A DNA stretch of 64,000 bases, from positions 1 to 64,000 of the forward strand of contig JBIKUD010000005.1 of NCBI GenBank assembly GCA_044347745.1, read 5' to 3'. The translations under genes and the position numbers were made by a program. The notes beneath the pieces are model-generated. The model was not told the DNA's origin. It did no database searches and worked only from the letters and a program-made list of their open reading frames with translations. Position 1 is the stretch's first letter; each line of letters begins with the position of its first letter. The DNA comes from JAIBBV01 sp044347745. GTDB lineage: Bacteria; Bdellovibrionota_C; UBA2361; JAFLCA01. Below, in pieces: positions 26,817-34,968 of this stretch.

Positions 26817-27683
26817 CTAACGTGATCCCCAGCGGCTTAGTCCACGGATGAGTCGCAATTCAAATTCTCGCTCAGAGATTCCAAAGGCCTCATTAAAAGC
26901 CTCAGCCCTGGTTGAGCCATTTCTCAATAGATTGAAATATTTCCGAATCTGTCCAAAGCCAAGGCCCTCAATAATAGCTTTGGTCGCGTACAAACTTTGA
27001 GCATACGCAGCGGGAACCATTTTAGGATCAAGGCGCGTAAATCCATTTTGCAACAGGCTAAAAGGCACGGGCTCATTCTTTTTAAGCCAATCGTTTAGTG
27101 CGGGAAGGAGCGCTGGGTTTTCCTCACCTTCAGCCCATTGAGCAAGGCCTTCATCTAGCCAGCCCGGGCAATTTCCTCCGGTGAGTGCATGGACGATAGC
27201 GTGCATAAATTCGTGTTGCACAGCGCGCAACACATTGTCCATGTCTTCAAGCGCTTTTGGACCAAGCGGCACCGTTATTTGATTGCGATAATAAAGCGCG
27301 TTTGTCCAACTGGGAGCTCCGGTAGTCGCAAAAAAAGTTTGCTCATCCATTAATTTTAGTGTGGTGCTAAATTGCGGGATGTCGCCAAAAATTGCTGAAA
27401 ACTGCTCGTGAGTCTGCAGTAGTTTGCTGCGAATGCTTAAGGCCACATCCTCCAAATTCTGTGGAGAACTCAAAATAAGAGTGCTTCCACCCCTAAGAGC
27501 CAGAGGTTCAAATTCAAGTCGATGCAAGCTTCCAGATGAGCTAGCAGCGTAACTTGCTTTGACTTCGTTCGAAGAATTTTGAGAGTGGGAAACTTGAGGT
27601 TGAAGCGAGCACAGGAGAAATGCTGCGACTAAGACAGCTCTTGCACCAGGAACACTGGATTGAATGAGTTTGGAACTAAACAC
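26817..27683 (-). CDS. Secreted peptidase-MA-like zinc metallohydrolase
   Basis: The 288-residue protein has an N-terminal signal peptide (ARAVLVAAFLLCSLQPQVSHS) and a gluzincin motif: HEFMHAIVHAL gives HExxH, followed by WLDEGLAQWAEG with the third zinc ligand Glu. This is the pattern of the peptidase MA domain. The C-terminal part (RKYFNLLRNGSTRAEAFNEA) is typical of that family. The GTG start at 27683 is supported by GAGGTGG upstream. It converges with the AttH-like gene. Substrate unknown. Confidence 0.8.
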   Translation of the reverse strand: MFSSKLIQSSVPGARAVLVAAFLLCSLQPQVSHSQNSSNEVKASYAASSSGSLHRLEFEPLALRGGSTLILSSPQNLEDVALSIRSKLLQTHEQFSAIFGDIPQFSTTLKLMDEQTFFATTGAPSWTNALYYRNQITVPLGPKALEDMDNVLRAVQHEFMHAIVHALTGGNCPGWLDEGLAQWAEGEENPALLPALNDWLKKNEPVPFSLLQNGFTRLDPKMVPAAYAQSLYATKAIIEGLGFGQIRKYFNLLRNGSTRAEAFNEAFGISEREFELRLIRGLSRWGSR

Positions 27684-27880
27684 CGAACCACCTCAAGCGC
27701 ACACTTTGAAGCTGTTCGGGCCTACCGCATAAACGCACACTCGTTTATGCTGAGCGTAAGAACAGCTAAGACCTTGAAAAGTGGGGTAAAATTTCACTCT
27801 TTACGTGACACCCCGCGCTTTCTAATCTTCAGTGGTAGATTTCGGCTGTTTCGGCCCTATTACTTGAGGAGATTTCAGAG

Positions 27881-28810
27881 ATGTTAATGCGGAATTCAGA
27901 GCGGGTGAGGGAAATACTCTCGTGGTACAAGACGGAAAATTCGGGGGTTTTGACTAACTTGGCTCGGTTGCTTAACACGGGAACCTTGGCGGGTACGGGC
28001 AAAATGGTCATTCTGCCAGTTGATCAAGGGTTTGAGCATGGACCGGCTCGTTCGTTTGGTCCTAATCCTGCTGGCTTTGACGCCCGTTCACATTTTGAAC
28101 TGGCAATTGAATCTGGTTGTAACGCCTACGCAGCACCCTTTGGGCAGCTTGCGGCCACTGCTGGCGATTTCATAGGCGAAATTCCGTTGATTGTGAAAGT
28201 AAACAATAGTGATTCTTTGTTCTCCTCAAATAATCCGTGCTCAGCAATTACTTGTTCCGTTCGCGATGCGCTTCAGCTTGGGGCCACAGCAATTGGTTTT
28301 ACTATTTATCCTGGCTCGTCTCAGCGTAACGAGATGTATCAGCAAATTAGAGAAATGGGCGAAGAGGCTCGCAGTTATGGTTTGCCTGTTGTGCTTTGGT
28401 CTTATCCAAGAGGAGAGGGATTAACTAAAGCCGGTGAGACCGCTATCGATGTGGTGGCCTATGCTGCGCACATTGCCTGTCAACTTGGCGCCCACATCAT
28501 AAAGATAAAGCCTCCGACAGCCCATATTGAGCAGGAAGCGGCCAAAAAAGCCTATGAAAAGGCAGGTATAAAAATTGGAACTTTGGCAGAGCGCGCCGCC
28601 CATGTGGTTAATTCTTGTTTCGGCGGCAGACGTATTGCCATTTTTTCTGGTGGAGAGGCGAAGGGCGATGCGGAGGTACTTGAAGAAGTGCGTCAGTTGG
28701 CCTTAGGTGGAGCTTTTGGCAGCATTATGGGCCGAAATGCCTTTCAAAGACCGAAGGCTGAAGGGATTAAGCTACTTAAGCAAACCATGGCACTGTATCG
28801 GGGCTCATAG
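27881..28810 (+). CDS. fbaB: Class I fructose-bisphosphate aldolase (DhnA/FbaB type)
   Basis: The 309-residue protein matches the archaeal/E. coli FbaB type: VILPVDQGFEHGPARSFGPNP, VKVNNSD, ATAIGFTIYPGS, and AHIIKIKPPTAHIE with the Schiff-base Lys, then FSGGEAKGDAEVL and GGAFGSIMGRNAFQR for phosphate binding. ATG 27881 is preceded by AGGAG at 27867-27871. It cleaves or forms fructose-1,6-bisphosphate in glycolysis/gluconeogenesis. It appears monocistronic. Confidence 0.92.
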   Translation: MLMRNSERVREILSWYKTENSGVLTNLARLLNTGTLAGTGKMVILPVDQGFEHGPARSFGPNPAGFDARSHFELAIESGCNAYAAPFGQLAATAGDFIGEIPLIVKVNNSDSLFSSNNPCSAITCSVRDALQLGATAIGFTIYPGSSQRNEMYQQIREMGEEARSYGLPVVLWSYPRGEGLTKAGETAIDVVAYAAHIACQLGAHIIKIKPPTAHIEQEAAKKAYEKAGIKIGTLAERAAHVVNSCFGGRRIAIFSGGEAKGDAEVLEEVRQLALGGAFGSIMGRNAFQRPKAEGIKLLKQTMALYRGS

Positions 28811-28819
28811 GCTTTATTT

Positions 28820-28848
28820 TTGACAATTGTTACTACAGTGGTTACCAT
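28820..28848 (+). promoter_or_regulatory. Sigma-70 promoter for the A-type Fe-S carrier gene
   Basis: A consensus TTGACA (28820-28825) is followed after 17 bases by TACCAT (28843-28848). The 36 bases to the ATG at 28885 leave a short leader. The spacer carries the palindrome ACAATTGT. No recognisable IscR site was found. Confidence 0.7.
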
Positions 28849-28884
28849 TTAGGGGTATTTGAGTCTTTTTTTTATTGGTGATGT

Positions 28885-29304
28885 ATGGGCGGATGCGGAT
28901 CAGGTGGTTGTGGCTCAGGCGGATGCGGTTCTGGTGGTAGTAAGCCTCTAGAACCTATGGCGTTTGACGGAAGTGATGAGAATCCACTTTTGCTAACTCC
29001 TGCGGCCATAGAAGCAGTGCGTAATGCAATAAAGGAAGAAGGTCAGCCAGGTGACGGCTTAAGAGTTTCCGTTATTGGCGGCGGTTGTTCGGGATATCAA
29101 TATAATCTCGATTTTGAAAAAGAGCCGCGAGCAGGTGACCTTAACTTAAATTTCGATGGGGTGCCGGTATTTGTTGATCCAGTGAGTGCTGGATATTTAA
29201 AGGGCACTGTTATCGATTTTGTATCGGGACTGAATGGTACAGGGTTTAAGTTTAACAACCCAAATGCTAAGCGCACCTGCGGTTGCGGGAGCTCTTTTAG
29301 CTAA
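28885..29304 (+). CDS. A-type Fe-S cluster carrier (IscA/ErpA/HesB) with Cys-Gly-rich N-terminus
   Basis: Residues ~36-139 are a standard HesB/IscA domain: LLLTPAAIEAVRNAI, VIGGGCSGYQYNLDF (C68) and the C-terminal KRTCGCGSSF (C132, C134), which supply the three cluster ligands. The first ~19 residues are three GGCGS units encoded by three 15-base repeats, adding cysteines at 4, 9 and 14. Such an extension is not part of the family and could bind metal or a cluster itself. A good promoter upstream and a strong terminator downstream make it a single-gene unit. Confidence 0.92.
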   Translation: MGGCGSGGCGSGGCGSGGSKPLEPMAFDGSDENPLLLTPAAIEAVRNAIKEEGQPGDGLRVSVIGGGCSGYQYNLDFEKEPRAGDLNLNFDGVPVFVDPVSAGYLKGTVIDFVSGLNGTGFKFNNPNAKRTCGCGSSFS

Positions 29305-29324
29305 GAAGTTCGTAAAATTATCGG

Positions 29325-29352
29325 AAAAAAGCCACCCTTGTGTGGCTTTTTT
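29325..29352 (+). terminator. Intrinsic terminator, effective in both directions
   Basis: AAAAAAGCCAC (29325-29335) and GTGGCTTTTTT (29342-29352) form a perfect 11-bp stem with a 6-base loop, giving a T run on either strand. Confidence 0.92.
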
Positions 29353-29388
29353 CTTTTCCAACTCTTTAGACAATGTGAGAATAGAATC

Positions 29389-29844
29389 ATGCGCACATTG
29401 TGTTACTCACTTTTTATGGTTTCGCTGGCTGCATGTAGTCCTGCTCCCATGTCGCCAATTCTTTCGGTAGAGTATATTCCTCCCGAAACCCAAGCGCTTG
29501 ACGATATCGCGGGTACCTCAAAAAGTTTTCTAATTCCCATCGATGAAGATGAACATGCCCAGGAACGGGTTGAGTTGTTCTTAAGGGATTACGCCAGCGG
29601 TGTTTCACGGTCGGAGCCTTCGGTAAATTCCGATACGATAGTTTTTTCGAATCGGGCGCATTCAGGTGCCTCGTATATCTATGAGGTCGAGCGCACGCGG
29701 GTAGCTGGGGGCTTCCAGTACATCGTATTTTGTGAGCCACGTCATTCTGGAGCATCGGACGATCTAGCCGATCGTAATGCTCGTAACTTCGCCCGATTTA
29801 TACGTGACGGACACCTGGAGGTGTCACTTTTGGCGCGCCAGTAA
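29389..29844 (+). CDS. Small lipoprotein, unknown function
   Basis: ATG 29389 starts a lipoprotein signal peptide, MRTLCYSLFMVSLAAC, with lipobox VSLAAC. The mature ~135 residues are acidic, with no known motif. An Arg-Asn-rich C-terminus (DLADRNARNFARFI) could be helical. It follows the terminator of the Fe-S carrier gene, so it probably has its own promoter. Confidence 0.65.
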   Translation: MRTLCYSLFMVSLAACSPAPMSPILSVEYIPPETQALDDIAGTSKSFLIPIDEDEHAQERVELFLRDYASGVSRSEPSVNSDTIVFSNRAHSGASYIYEVERTRVAGGFQYIVFCEPRHSGASDDLADRNARNFARFIRDGHLEVSLLARQ

Positions 29845-29976
29845 GCCCGTTCTAGGCCCTTAACTGATTTCGTACATTTTTGTACCAAGTAGGAGTGTAG
29901 GCGACACTTTCCTGTTCAATTTTGTGCACTTTTTCTCAAAAAGCCAGACTGGCCCCCTTATCAAGCACTTATAAGT

Positions 29977-29996
29977 ACCCTCCCTAGGGTTTTTTT
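29977..29996 (+). terminator. Probable intrinsic terminator
   Basis: ACCCT (29977-29981) and AGGGT (29986-29990) form a 5-bp stem with a CCCT loop followed by a T run. It lies about 130 bases after the lipoprotein gene. A second dyad, GTACA-ttt-TGTAC, is upstream near 29873. Confidence 0.55.
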
Positions 29997-30085
29997 ATCT
30001 TTTTAGAATGTTTTAGCCACCATTCGTAAGGAACACGTAGGAAGCATACGACCCTATACCCCGGCTCAAGGACGGGCCCGTATTG

Positions 30086-32401
30086 ATGGTGGTGTGTATG
30101 TCGTTTGTATCCCTCCATAAGCAGATAGTGAATGGATTTATTCTATCGCTTTTCTTTTCAGCAATTGCTCAGGCCGAATTTAAGGTTATCCCCGGTGAGT
30201 ACGTGGTAACCCGGAAACAATCCTCTGTGGGGGCCTACCAAACCCAAGCCTCGGTAATTTTGCCCGTAGGACTTCAGGCCGCTGCGAATCTTGATACTGA
30301 GCGCCTGCTGGTTCGAGATGTAATGAAAAGTGCCGCTGCGTTGTCTTTGGGCACAGAGGCTCAACATTTTGAGCCCTACGACCCCAACGACACGGGCTGT
30401 GCGCGACTCATGGCCGCAGGATTTGACTCTTGCTCTCCAAACTACGAACTCAAAATTTCAGCGACCACTAATGACACTAATGCAAGTGCACTTTGGGGAA
30501 TGCGCGGGCCATACGGACTGCAAGCAACCACTGCCTGGGATTTAGAAACGGGAAGCGAAGACATCGTTGTCGCGGTTATTGATACAGGCGTTGATTATAC
30601 GCACCCAGATCTTGCAGCAAACATGTGGGTAAATACTGCAGAGATTCCAGGAAATAATATTGATGATGATGGTAACGGGATAAAAGATGATATTTATGGC
30701 GCTAAGTTTGTAAGTAGCCCAAATGGCAACCCCATGGACGATAATAGTCATGGCACGCATGTGGCAGGAACCATCGGTGCAGTGGGTAATAACGGTCTTG
30801 GAGTAGTTGGGGTTAATTGGCGCGTGAAGATCATGGCGCTTAAATTCCTTTCTTCAAGCGGTTCAGGAAGCTTGTCGGGCGCCATTCAGGCCATTAACTA
30901 CATGGTTATGATGAAAGCCCGTGGGGTTAATATACGAGTGGTGAACAACTCGTGGGGCGGCGGAGGGTACTCACAACCTCTGTACGATGCAATTGCGCGT
31001 GCCCGAGACGCTGGCATTATCTTTACCGCCGCTGCTGGGAATGAAAGCAACGATAACGATCAAGCACCAGCGTATCCGGCTAGCTATGATTTGCCGAATG
31101 TAGTCTCAGTTGCCGCCATCGACTCAGATGGAAATCTTGCCGGATTTTCGAACTACGGCGCTTCGAATGTAGATATCGCAGCCCCAGGAGTTGATATTTT
31201 ATCAACAACCCCTGGTGGTACCTACGCGACGTACTCGGGCACTTCGATGGCTACTCCCCATGTGACGGGCGCATTAGCTCTATTACTTACTTATGACCCG
31301 AGTTTGTCTGCTGAGCAGGCCATCGCGCGCTTGTACGAGTCTGGAATGAACCTAGCCAGTTTAAATGGCTTAGTGCGTACGTCTAGAACTGCAAACGTCA
31401 ACCGTATGCTAAGGAATATGACCGAAGCAGTACCTGAGGTGCCCGCAACGCCAGCAGCTTGTACGTACTCAATGGAAGTTATTCCGTACGCGCCAGACTA
31501 TAGCGCAGATGCCGCAGCCATAGCTCAACAGGCTGATGAGCTTAACTATCTGAGTGTGGCCCTCCCGTTTGGATTTCGCTTTAAAAATTCAGACGTGACC
31601 TCAATAAAAGTATCTCCAAATGGAGTGTTGTATACCAAGAATGCTCCAATGTTGATGGATTACCAAAATGGGCAAACTGCAGCAGTGAATAGCATTGCAG
31701 CTCTGCATACAGACTTAGTAGCTACCCCAGGCTCTGACCTTGGCGTTCGAGTCTACGCTGATTCAGCGAAGGCCGTGGTGTATTGGAAGGCAAGAGGATA
31801 CGGCGCTCCAGGAGAAGGTCTAGCGGAAGTTCGCGCCCGCCTTGCTCCCGACGGCTCAATTGAATCGCATATGAGCTTTAGTGATGAAGCAGCTCGGGCA
31901 TTTTTTGCCAGCCGGAGCACCATAGGCGTAAATGGCGCTGCTGGGCAGGGGTCAGATACCTATAGTGCTAACACCAAAAGCAAAATTGCTCAGCGCCAAT
32001 TTGCAGTCCGATTCTTTCCCGTCTGTAACGGTGGAGATGCAGGATCTACGGCGCAGGTAAGCAAAGTAAAATTAGTATCAGCTAGCAAAAAATCTATACT
32101 GAGAGCCGGCGAGAAGTTTAGTCTCTCAATTAAGGGAGCTGGAACTGGAGCTGTCAACGTTTCTGCCAAGATTAATGGGCAGCTTTGTGTGGCCAGCACC
32201 AGTGCTCAGATGCAAGATGGTAAGGTTTCGGGAGTAAACAAGGGTCGATTCCCAGCAACAACGCTTAAGATTAAGAGCTTCGCCATCGTCGCTGGCGGCG
32301 TCGAGGGAAAGAGTAAGGTGTACACCAAAGCTCGAAGCTCGAAAGTCTCAGCCAAAAAAGTACAGTCTTTATGTGCAAAAGTAATTGGGTCGCTGCATTA
32401 G
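30086..32401 (+). CDS. Secreted subtilisin-like serine protease (S8)
   Basis: The ~770-residue protein has a signal peptide (FILSLFFSAIAQA). The S8 catalytic triad is complete: Asp in VAVIDTGVDYTHPDL, His in DNSHGTHVAGTIGA, Ser in YSGTSMATPHVTGALALL, and oxyanion Asn in AAAGNESNDND. Asp/Asn-rich NNIDDDGNG suggests calcium binding. The C-terminal ~300 residues hold a beta-rich domain (SYSMEVI-like to FFPVCNG) and a Lys/Ser-rich tail. The first residues are uncertain: TTG 30083, ATG 30086 and ATG 30098 are all in frame, and AAGGACGGG near 30068 favours 30086. Probably degrades external protein. Confidence 0.93.
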   Translation: MVVCMSFVSLHKQIVNGFILSLFFSAIAQAEFKVIPGEYVVTRKQSSVGAYQTQASVILPVGLQAAANLDTERLLVRDVMKSAAALSLGTEAQHFEPYDPNDTGCARLMAAGFDSCSPNYELKISATTNDTNASALWGMRGPYGLQATTAWDLETGSEDIVVAVIDTGVDYTHPDLAANMWVNTAEIPGNNIDDDGNGIKDDIYGAKFVSSPNGNPMDDNSHGTHVAGTIGAVGNNGLGVVGVNWRVKIMALKFLSSSGSGSLSGAIQAINYMVMMKARGVNIRVVNNSWGGGGYSQPLYDAIARARDAGIIFTAAAGNESNDNDQAPAYPASYDLPNVVSVAAIDSDGNLAGFSNYGASNVDIAAPGVDILSTTPGGTYATYSGTSMATPHVTGALALLLTYDPSLSAEQAIARLYESGMNLASLNGLVRTSRTANVNRMLRNMTEAVPEVPATPAACTYSMEVIPYAPDYSADAAAIAQQADELNYLSVALPFGFRFKNSDVTSIKVSPNGVLYTKNAPMLMDYQNGQTAAVNSIAALHTDLVATPGSDLGVRVYADSAKAVVYWKARGYGAPGEGLAEVRARLAPDGSIESHMSFSDEAARAFFASRSTIGVNGAAGQGSDTYSANTKSKIAQRQFAVRFFPVCNGGDAGSTAQVSKVKLVSASKKSILRAGEKFSLSIKGAGTGAVNVSAKINGQLCVASTSAQMQDGKVSGVNKGRFPATTLKIKSFAIVAGGVEGKSKVYTKARSSKVSAKKVQSLCAKVIGSLH

Positions 32402-32432
32402 GGGAGCTGCGAACGTAAAGCGATCCCTTGGA

Positions 32433-32960
32433 TACCTGGACCAGAAAAAATTCACCACCGAGACCCCGAAGACCTCAAAGTAAACGTCCAAAGGCTTTTT
32501 TCTACTCTGTGTTCTTCGTGAGCTCGGTGTTAAAATATTTTCTTGGCTTCAATCCTTTAGGCAAGCTGTAGCTGTGGATGCTGTTAATCTGAATTACTGA
32601 TTACGGCACCCGGACCAGGGAAAAAATTCACCACCGAGACCGCGAAGACCTCGAAGTAAGCGTCCTAAGGCTTTTCCCCCCTCTGTGCTCTTCGTGAGCT
32701 TAGTGTTAAAATATTTTTCTGGCTTTAATACCTTCAACAAGCTGCCTTAGATGAGCTCAGGGTAAACAGGACAAGCTGTTGCCGTGGTTACTGTTAATCT
32801 GACTTACTGATTACGGCACCTGGCCCAGAGTGCAGTACCTGGACCGGAGAAAAATTCACCACCGGGACCGCGAAGACCTCAAAGTAAACGTCCAAAGGCT
32901 TTTTTCTACTCTGTGTTGTTTTTGAGCTCAGTCTTAAAATATTTTTCGGTTTTAATCCCT
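32433..32960. repeat. Three tandem copies of an imperfect palindromic repeat
   Basis: Each copy has a left arm beginning TTCACCACCGAGACC (32451-32480, 32627-32656, 32855-32884) and a partly complementary right arm with CTCTGTG..CTTCGTGAGCTCGGTGTTAAA (32505-32534, 32681-32710, ~32909-32938). The centre AAGTAAACGTCCAAAGGCTTTT is nearly constant. The copies start 176 and 228 bases apart, and the linkers also share a block (CTGTTAATCTGA.TTACTGATTACGGCACC), so a longer unit has been duplicated. The interval 32402-33138 has no credible gene. Confidence 0.85.
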
Positions 32961-33138
32961 TCGATTGACTCAGGGCAAGGCTGGGGAAGCAGGGGCAGGT
33001 GCTGGAGACTTTTGCCCCGTTCTCGGTCGGTCTATTTTCTCTACACCCGTTAGTCCGATTACTGTAATCTGCTTCTGCCGTTACCCGTCGGCCCGTATCC
33101 GGGGCAACAGTCTCACTCTTCAAGAACGCAATATAAAA

Positions 33139-34104
33139 CTAATTTTGTAGTTGCTTCTTAATTTCGTCTGGAATCTCTTCGTCGACAACTTCTTCACTGG
33201 CTCCAGCCTCTTCTTTGACCTTTTCAAGCCAATTATATTTACTGCCTGCATCGCGAATTTCGGCAACGGCAGCAACAAGTTCTTCCATGTCGTCTTTCAT
33301 GGGGTAAAATCCACCTTTATGCGTAATTTCTGGTGGATTTCCTGTTTTTAAGAGCGCCTCTATCCATACCATTGAGATATAAAATTTATAAGACTCGTCG
33401 GTCGGAAGCGGTGGTGTATTCATTTCTCCAAGGAAGCCTTCGGTCATAGGTCTAGCCAAGGGAACTCCGTAACCAAGAGGCGGAATTAACCATGAGCAGA
33501 CATGAGCATGAGTGGTAAAGAATAGTTCCATCTCCGCACTCAAACTGTAGCGTATGCCTTTGGGCTTAGTACGCTTTTTGTATTCTTTGTACCCCTTCAG
33601 GTCTTGCAGCATGAAGGTACAGATACTGAGTAGGCTAAATGTGCCCGCAAGAACTCCGTATGAGAATCCAATTTTGGGAATAGAGCGTCCGAGGTGTCCC
33701 CCAATTTCGCACGAACTTTGTATGGCCGCTGACAGGAAGCCGAATTCTGTCGCGTCACAGCGTTTACGTAACTTGCTGTATGCATAGACTATTCCGAATA
33801 GGCTCGCTACTTCTTGCGGCGAGTATACTTGTAAGTAGTCTTGAGGATTTGCATCTGCTGACAGTGCTCTTTCAGGAAAAAAGGTCTGAGTAGCGTAGTA
33901 AAAGCGTGATTGCATCGCCGAACTGCGGATAAGTCTCGCGGCAAGGAATCGACCGGCGTTACTGTATTGGCCATTTAGGGTTTGATGATCATTGAGCAGA
34001 GTTCGAATCGTGGTGCTAAATGAATTGGGAACTGATCTAAATGCTCCGGCAAAGTAACGGGCAGCTTCCCAAACTTTCTGTTCGTCGGTTTTCTCGTTAG
34101 TCAT
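33139..34104 (-). CDS. Conserved-looking cytoplasmic protein of unknown function
   Basis: The family is not recognised. ATG 34104 (MTNEKTDEQKVWEAARYF) is the likely start. The frame extends to a GTG at 34131. The ~321-residue product is mostly helical, with a moderately hydrophobic middle (IGFSYGVLAGTFSLLSICTFML), many aromatic residues, and an acidic C-terminus (KEEAGASEEVVDEEIPDEI). No signal peptide. It converges with the tandem repeats. Confidence 0.7.
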   Translation of the reverse strand: MTNEKTDEQKVWEAARYFAGAFRSVPNSFSTTIRTLLNDHQTLNGQYSNAGRFLAARLIRSSAMQSRFYYATQTFFPERALSADANPQDYLQVYSPQEVASLFGIVYAYSKLRKRCDATEFGFLSAAIQSSCEIGGHLGRSIPKIGFSYGVLAGTFSLLSICTFMLQDLKGYKEYKKRTKPKGIRYSLSAEMELFFTTHAHVCSWLIPPLGYGVPLARPMTEGFLGEMNTPPLPTDESYKFYISMVWIEALLKTGNPPEITHKGGFYPMKDDMEELVAAVAEIRDAGSKYNWLEKVKEEAGASEEVVDEEIPDEIKKQLQN

Positions 34105-34131
34105 GGGGCGACATTCCAAAAAATAGAGCAC

Positions 34132-34734
34132 GAGCGCTCTGACTTAGAAATTCGGAACCTCTGCGAGTTTTCTGTAGAGCAAAGTGTATGCTTTGGTTGT
34201 GGCGCTAAGTTAATGAAAATATTTGATTTATTGTCGCTTGTGTGAGGTGTGTCGGAGTAGGAGCAGTACTTATTCGCGCTGCATGTTCATATGCTCCCGA
34301 AGTATCCATGACAGATTGTTATTCGGTACGTCACTTCATGACAGTTGATGGACAGCATCGCTACGTCTTTGTTTTTTGTTTTCGCTCGCTCGTGGATGTC
34401 GTTTTCGCACTCGAACCTATACAGTTTAGGTTTCGAAATTTAGAATTTCAAAATTCAAAAAATGAGCGAACCAACTTTGATGCTAGGTACATCAAAGTAA
34501 TTACTTGCCAACATCGCTCGATGATGGCAGGATGAAATTGTGAGAGAGCGCAAGCAAGAAAATTATTTTTCTTCTTCGAAATCTCACAAAGTGCTGCACA
34601 AAAATTTTTTTGGTGCATGCACGTTCGGTGAAAGGGCATTTCGCAATGCATTACCAGCGAAAACTCGATAAGAGGCCCAGAAACCATTTAGAATATGCGA
34701 AGATAAACTTCGCGTTTTTGGAGAATAAATAATC
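34132..34734. other. AT-rich interval upstream of a tiny basic-protein gene
   Basis: No gene is convincing here. It ends in a hairpin (34697-34719) annotated separately. The antisense frame over 34584-34799 is a shadow of the Lys-rich gene. Confidence 0.5.
34697..34719 (+). promoter_or_regulatory. Attenuator-like hairpin just before the Lys-rich peptide gene
   Basis: GCGAAG (34697-34702) and CTTCGC (34708-34713) form a stem with an ATAAA loop followed by GTTTTT (34714-34719). The GGAG of the next gene begins immediately after, so the structure looks like a terminator placed in a leader. Confidence 0.4.
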
Positions 34735-34815
34735 ATGGCTGCGAAGAAGAAAGCTACCAAGAAGAAAGCTACTAAGAAAAAAGCTACCAAGAAGCGCACT
34801 TCTAAGAAGAAGTAA
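34735..34815 (+). CDS. 26-residue Lys/Ala/Thr peptide, histone-H1-tail-like
   Basis: ATG 34735 to TAA 34813-34815 encodes three KKKAT repeats and a KKRTSKKK tail, about 60% lysine plus arginine. Composition matches histone-H1/HC1-type tails that bind nucleic acid non-specifically, but the protein lacks any folded domain. GGAG at 34720-34723 precedes the ATG and a strong terminator follows 35 bases after the stop, which supports a real transcript. It is shorter than usual gene-finder limits. Confidence 0.6.
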   Translation: MAAKKKATKKKATKKKATKKRTSKKK

Positions 34816-34850
34816 GCTCGCCTGATTAGCTAAAGAAATTTAGCTTCAGC

Positions 34851-34890
34851 TACCCCCCGATTTAGGAAACTAAGTCGGGGGGTATTCTTT
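34851..34890 (+). terminator. Intrinsic terminator after the Lys-rich peptide gene
   Basis: TACCCCCCGA (34851-34860) pairs with TCGGGGGGTA (34875-34884), with TAG/CTA extending the stem, followed by TTCTTT. Confidence 0.9.
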
Positions 34891-34968
34891 TATAGTCTTG
34901 GTACTATAGGTTTGGGGCTGTAGTCTTGGATCCGGTGCGGTGTATTGGGCTTATTCTTAATGCGGGAA

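Noticed and set aside
32433..32960. CRISPR array
   Set aside because: The copies are too long, irregularly spaced, palindromic and share their linkers, so they are not short direct repeats with unique spacers.
32965..33150. Short plus-strand frame next to the tandem repeats
   Set aside because: It overlaps repeat-derived sequence and the 3' end of the minus-strand gene, with no coding signature.
34242..34535. 97-codon plus-strand frame in the AT-rich interval
   Set aside because: No ribosome site and no motif. Amino-acid composition (Cys- and Phe-rich) is typical of a chance frame.
34584..34799. Minus-strand frame with LVAFFLVAFFLVAFF, apparently a membrane peptide
   Set aside because: It is the antisense of the Lys/Ala/Thr repeat coding sequence on the plus strand. 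The hydrophobic pattern is forced by complementing AAG/AAA and GCT codons.
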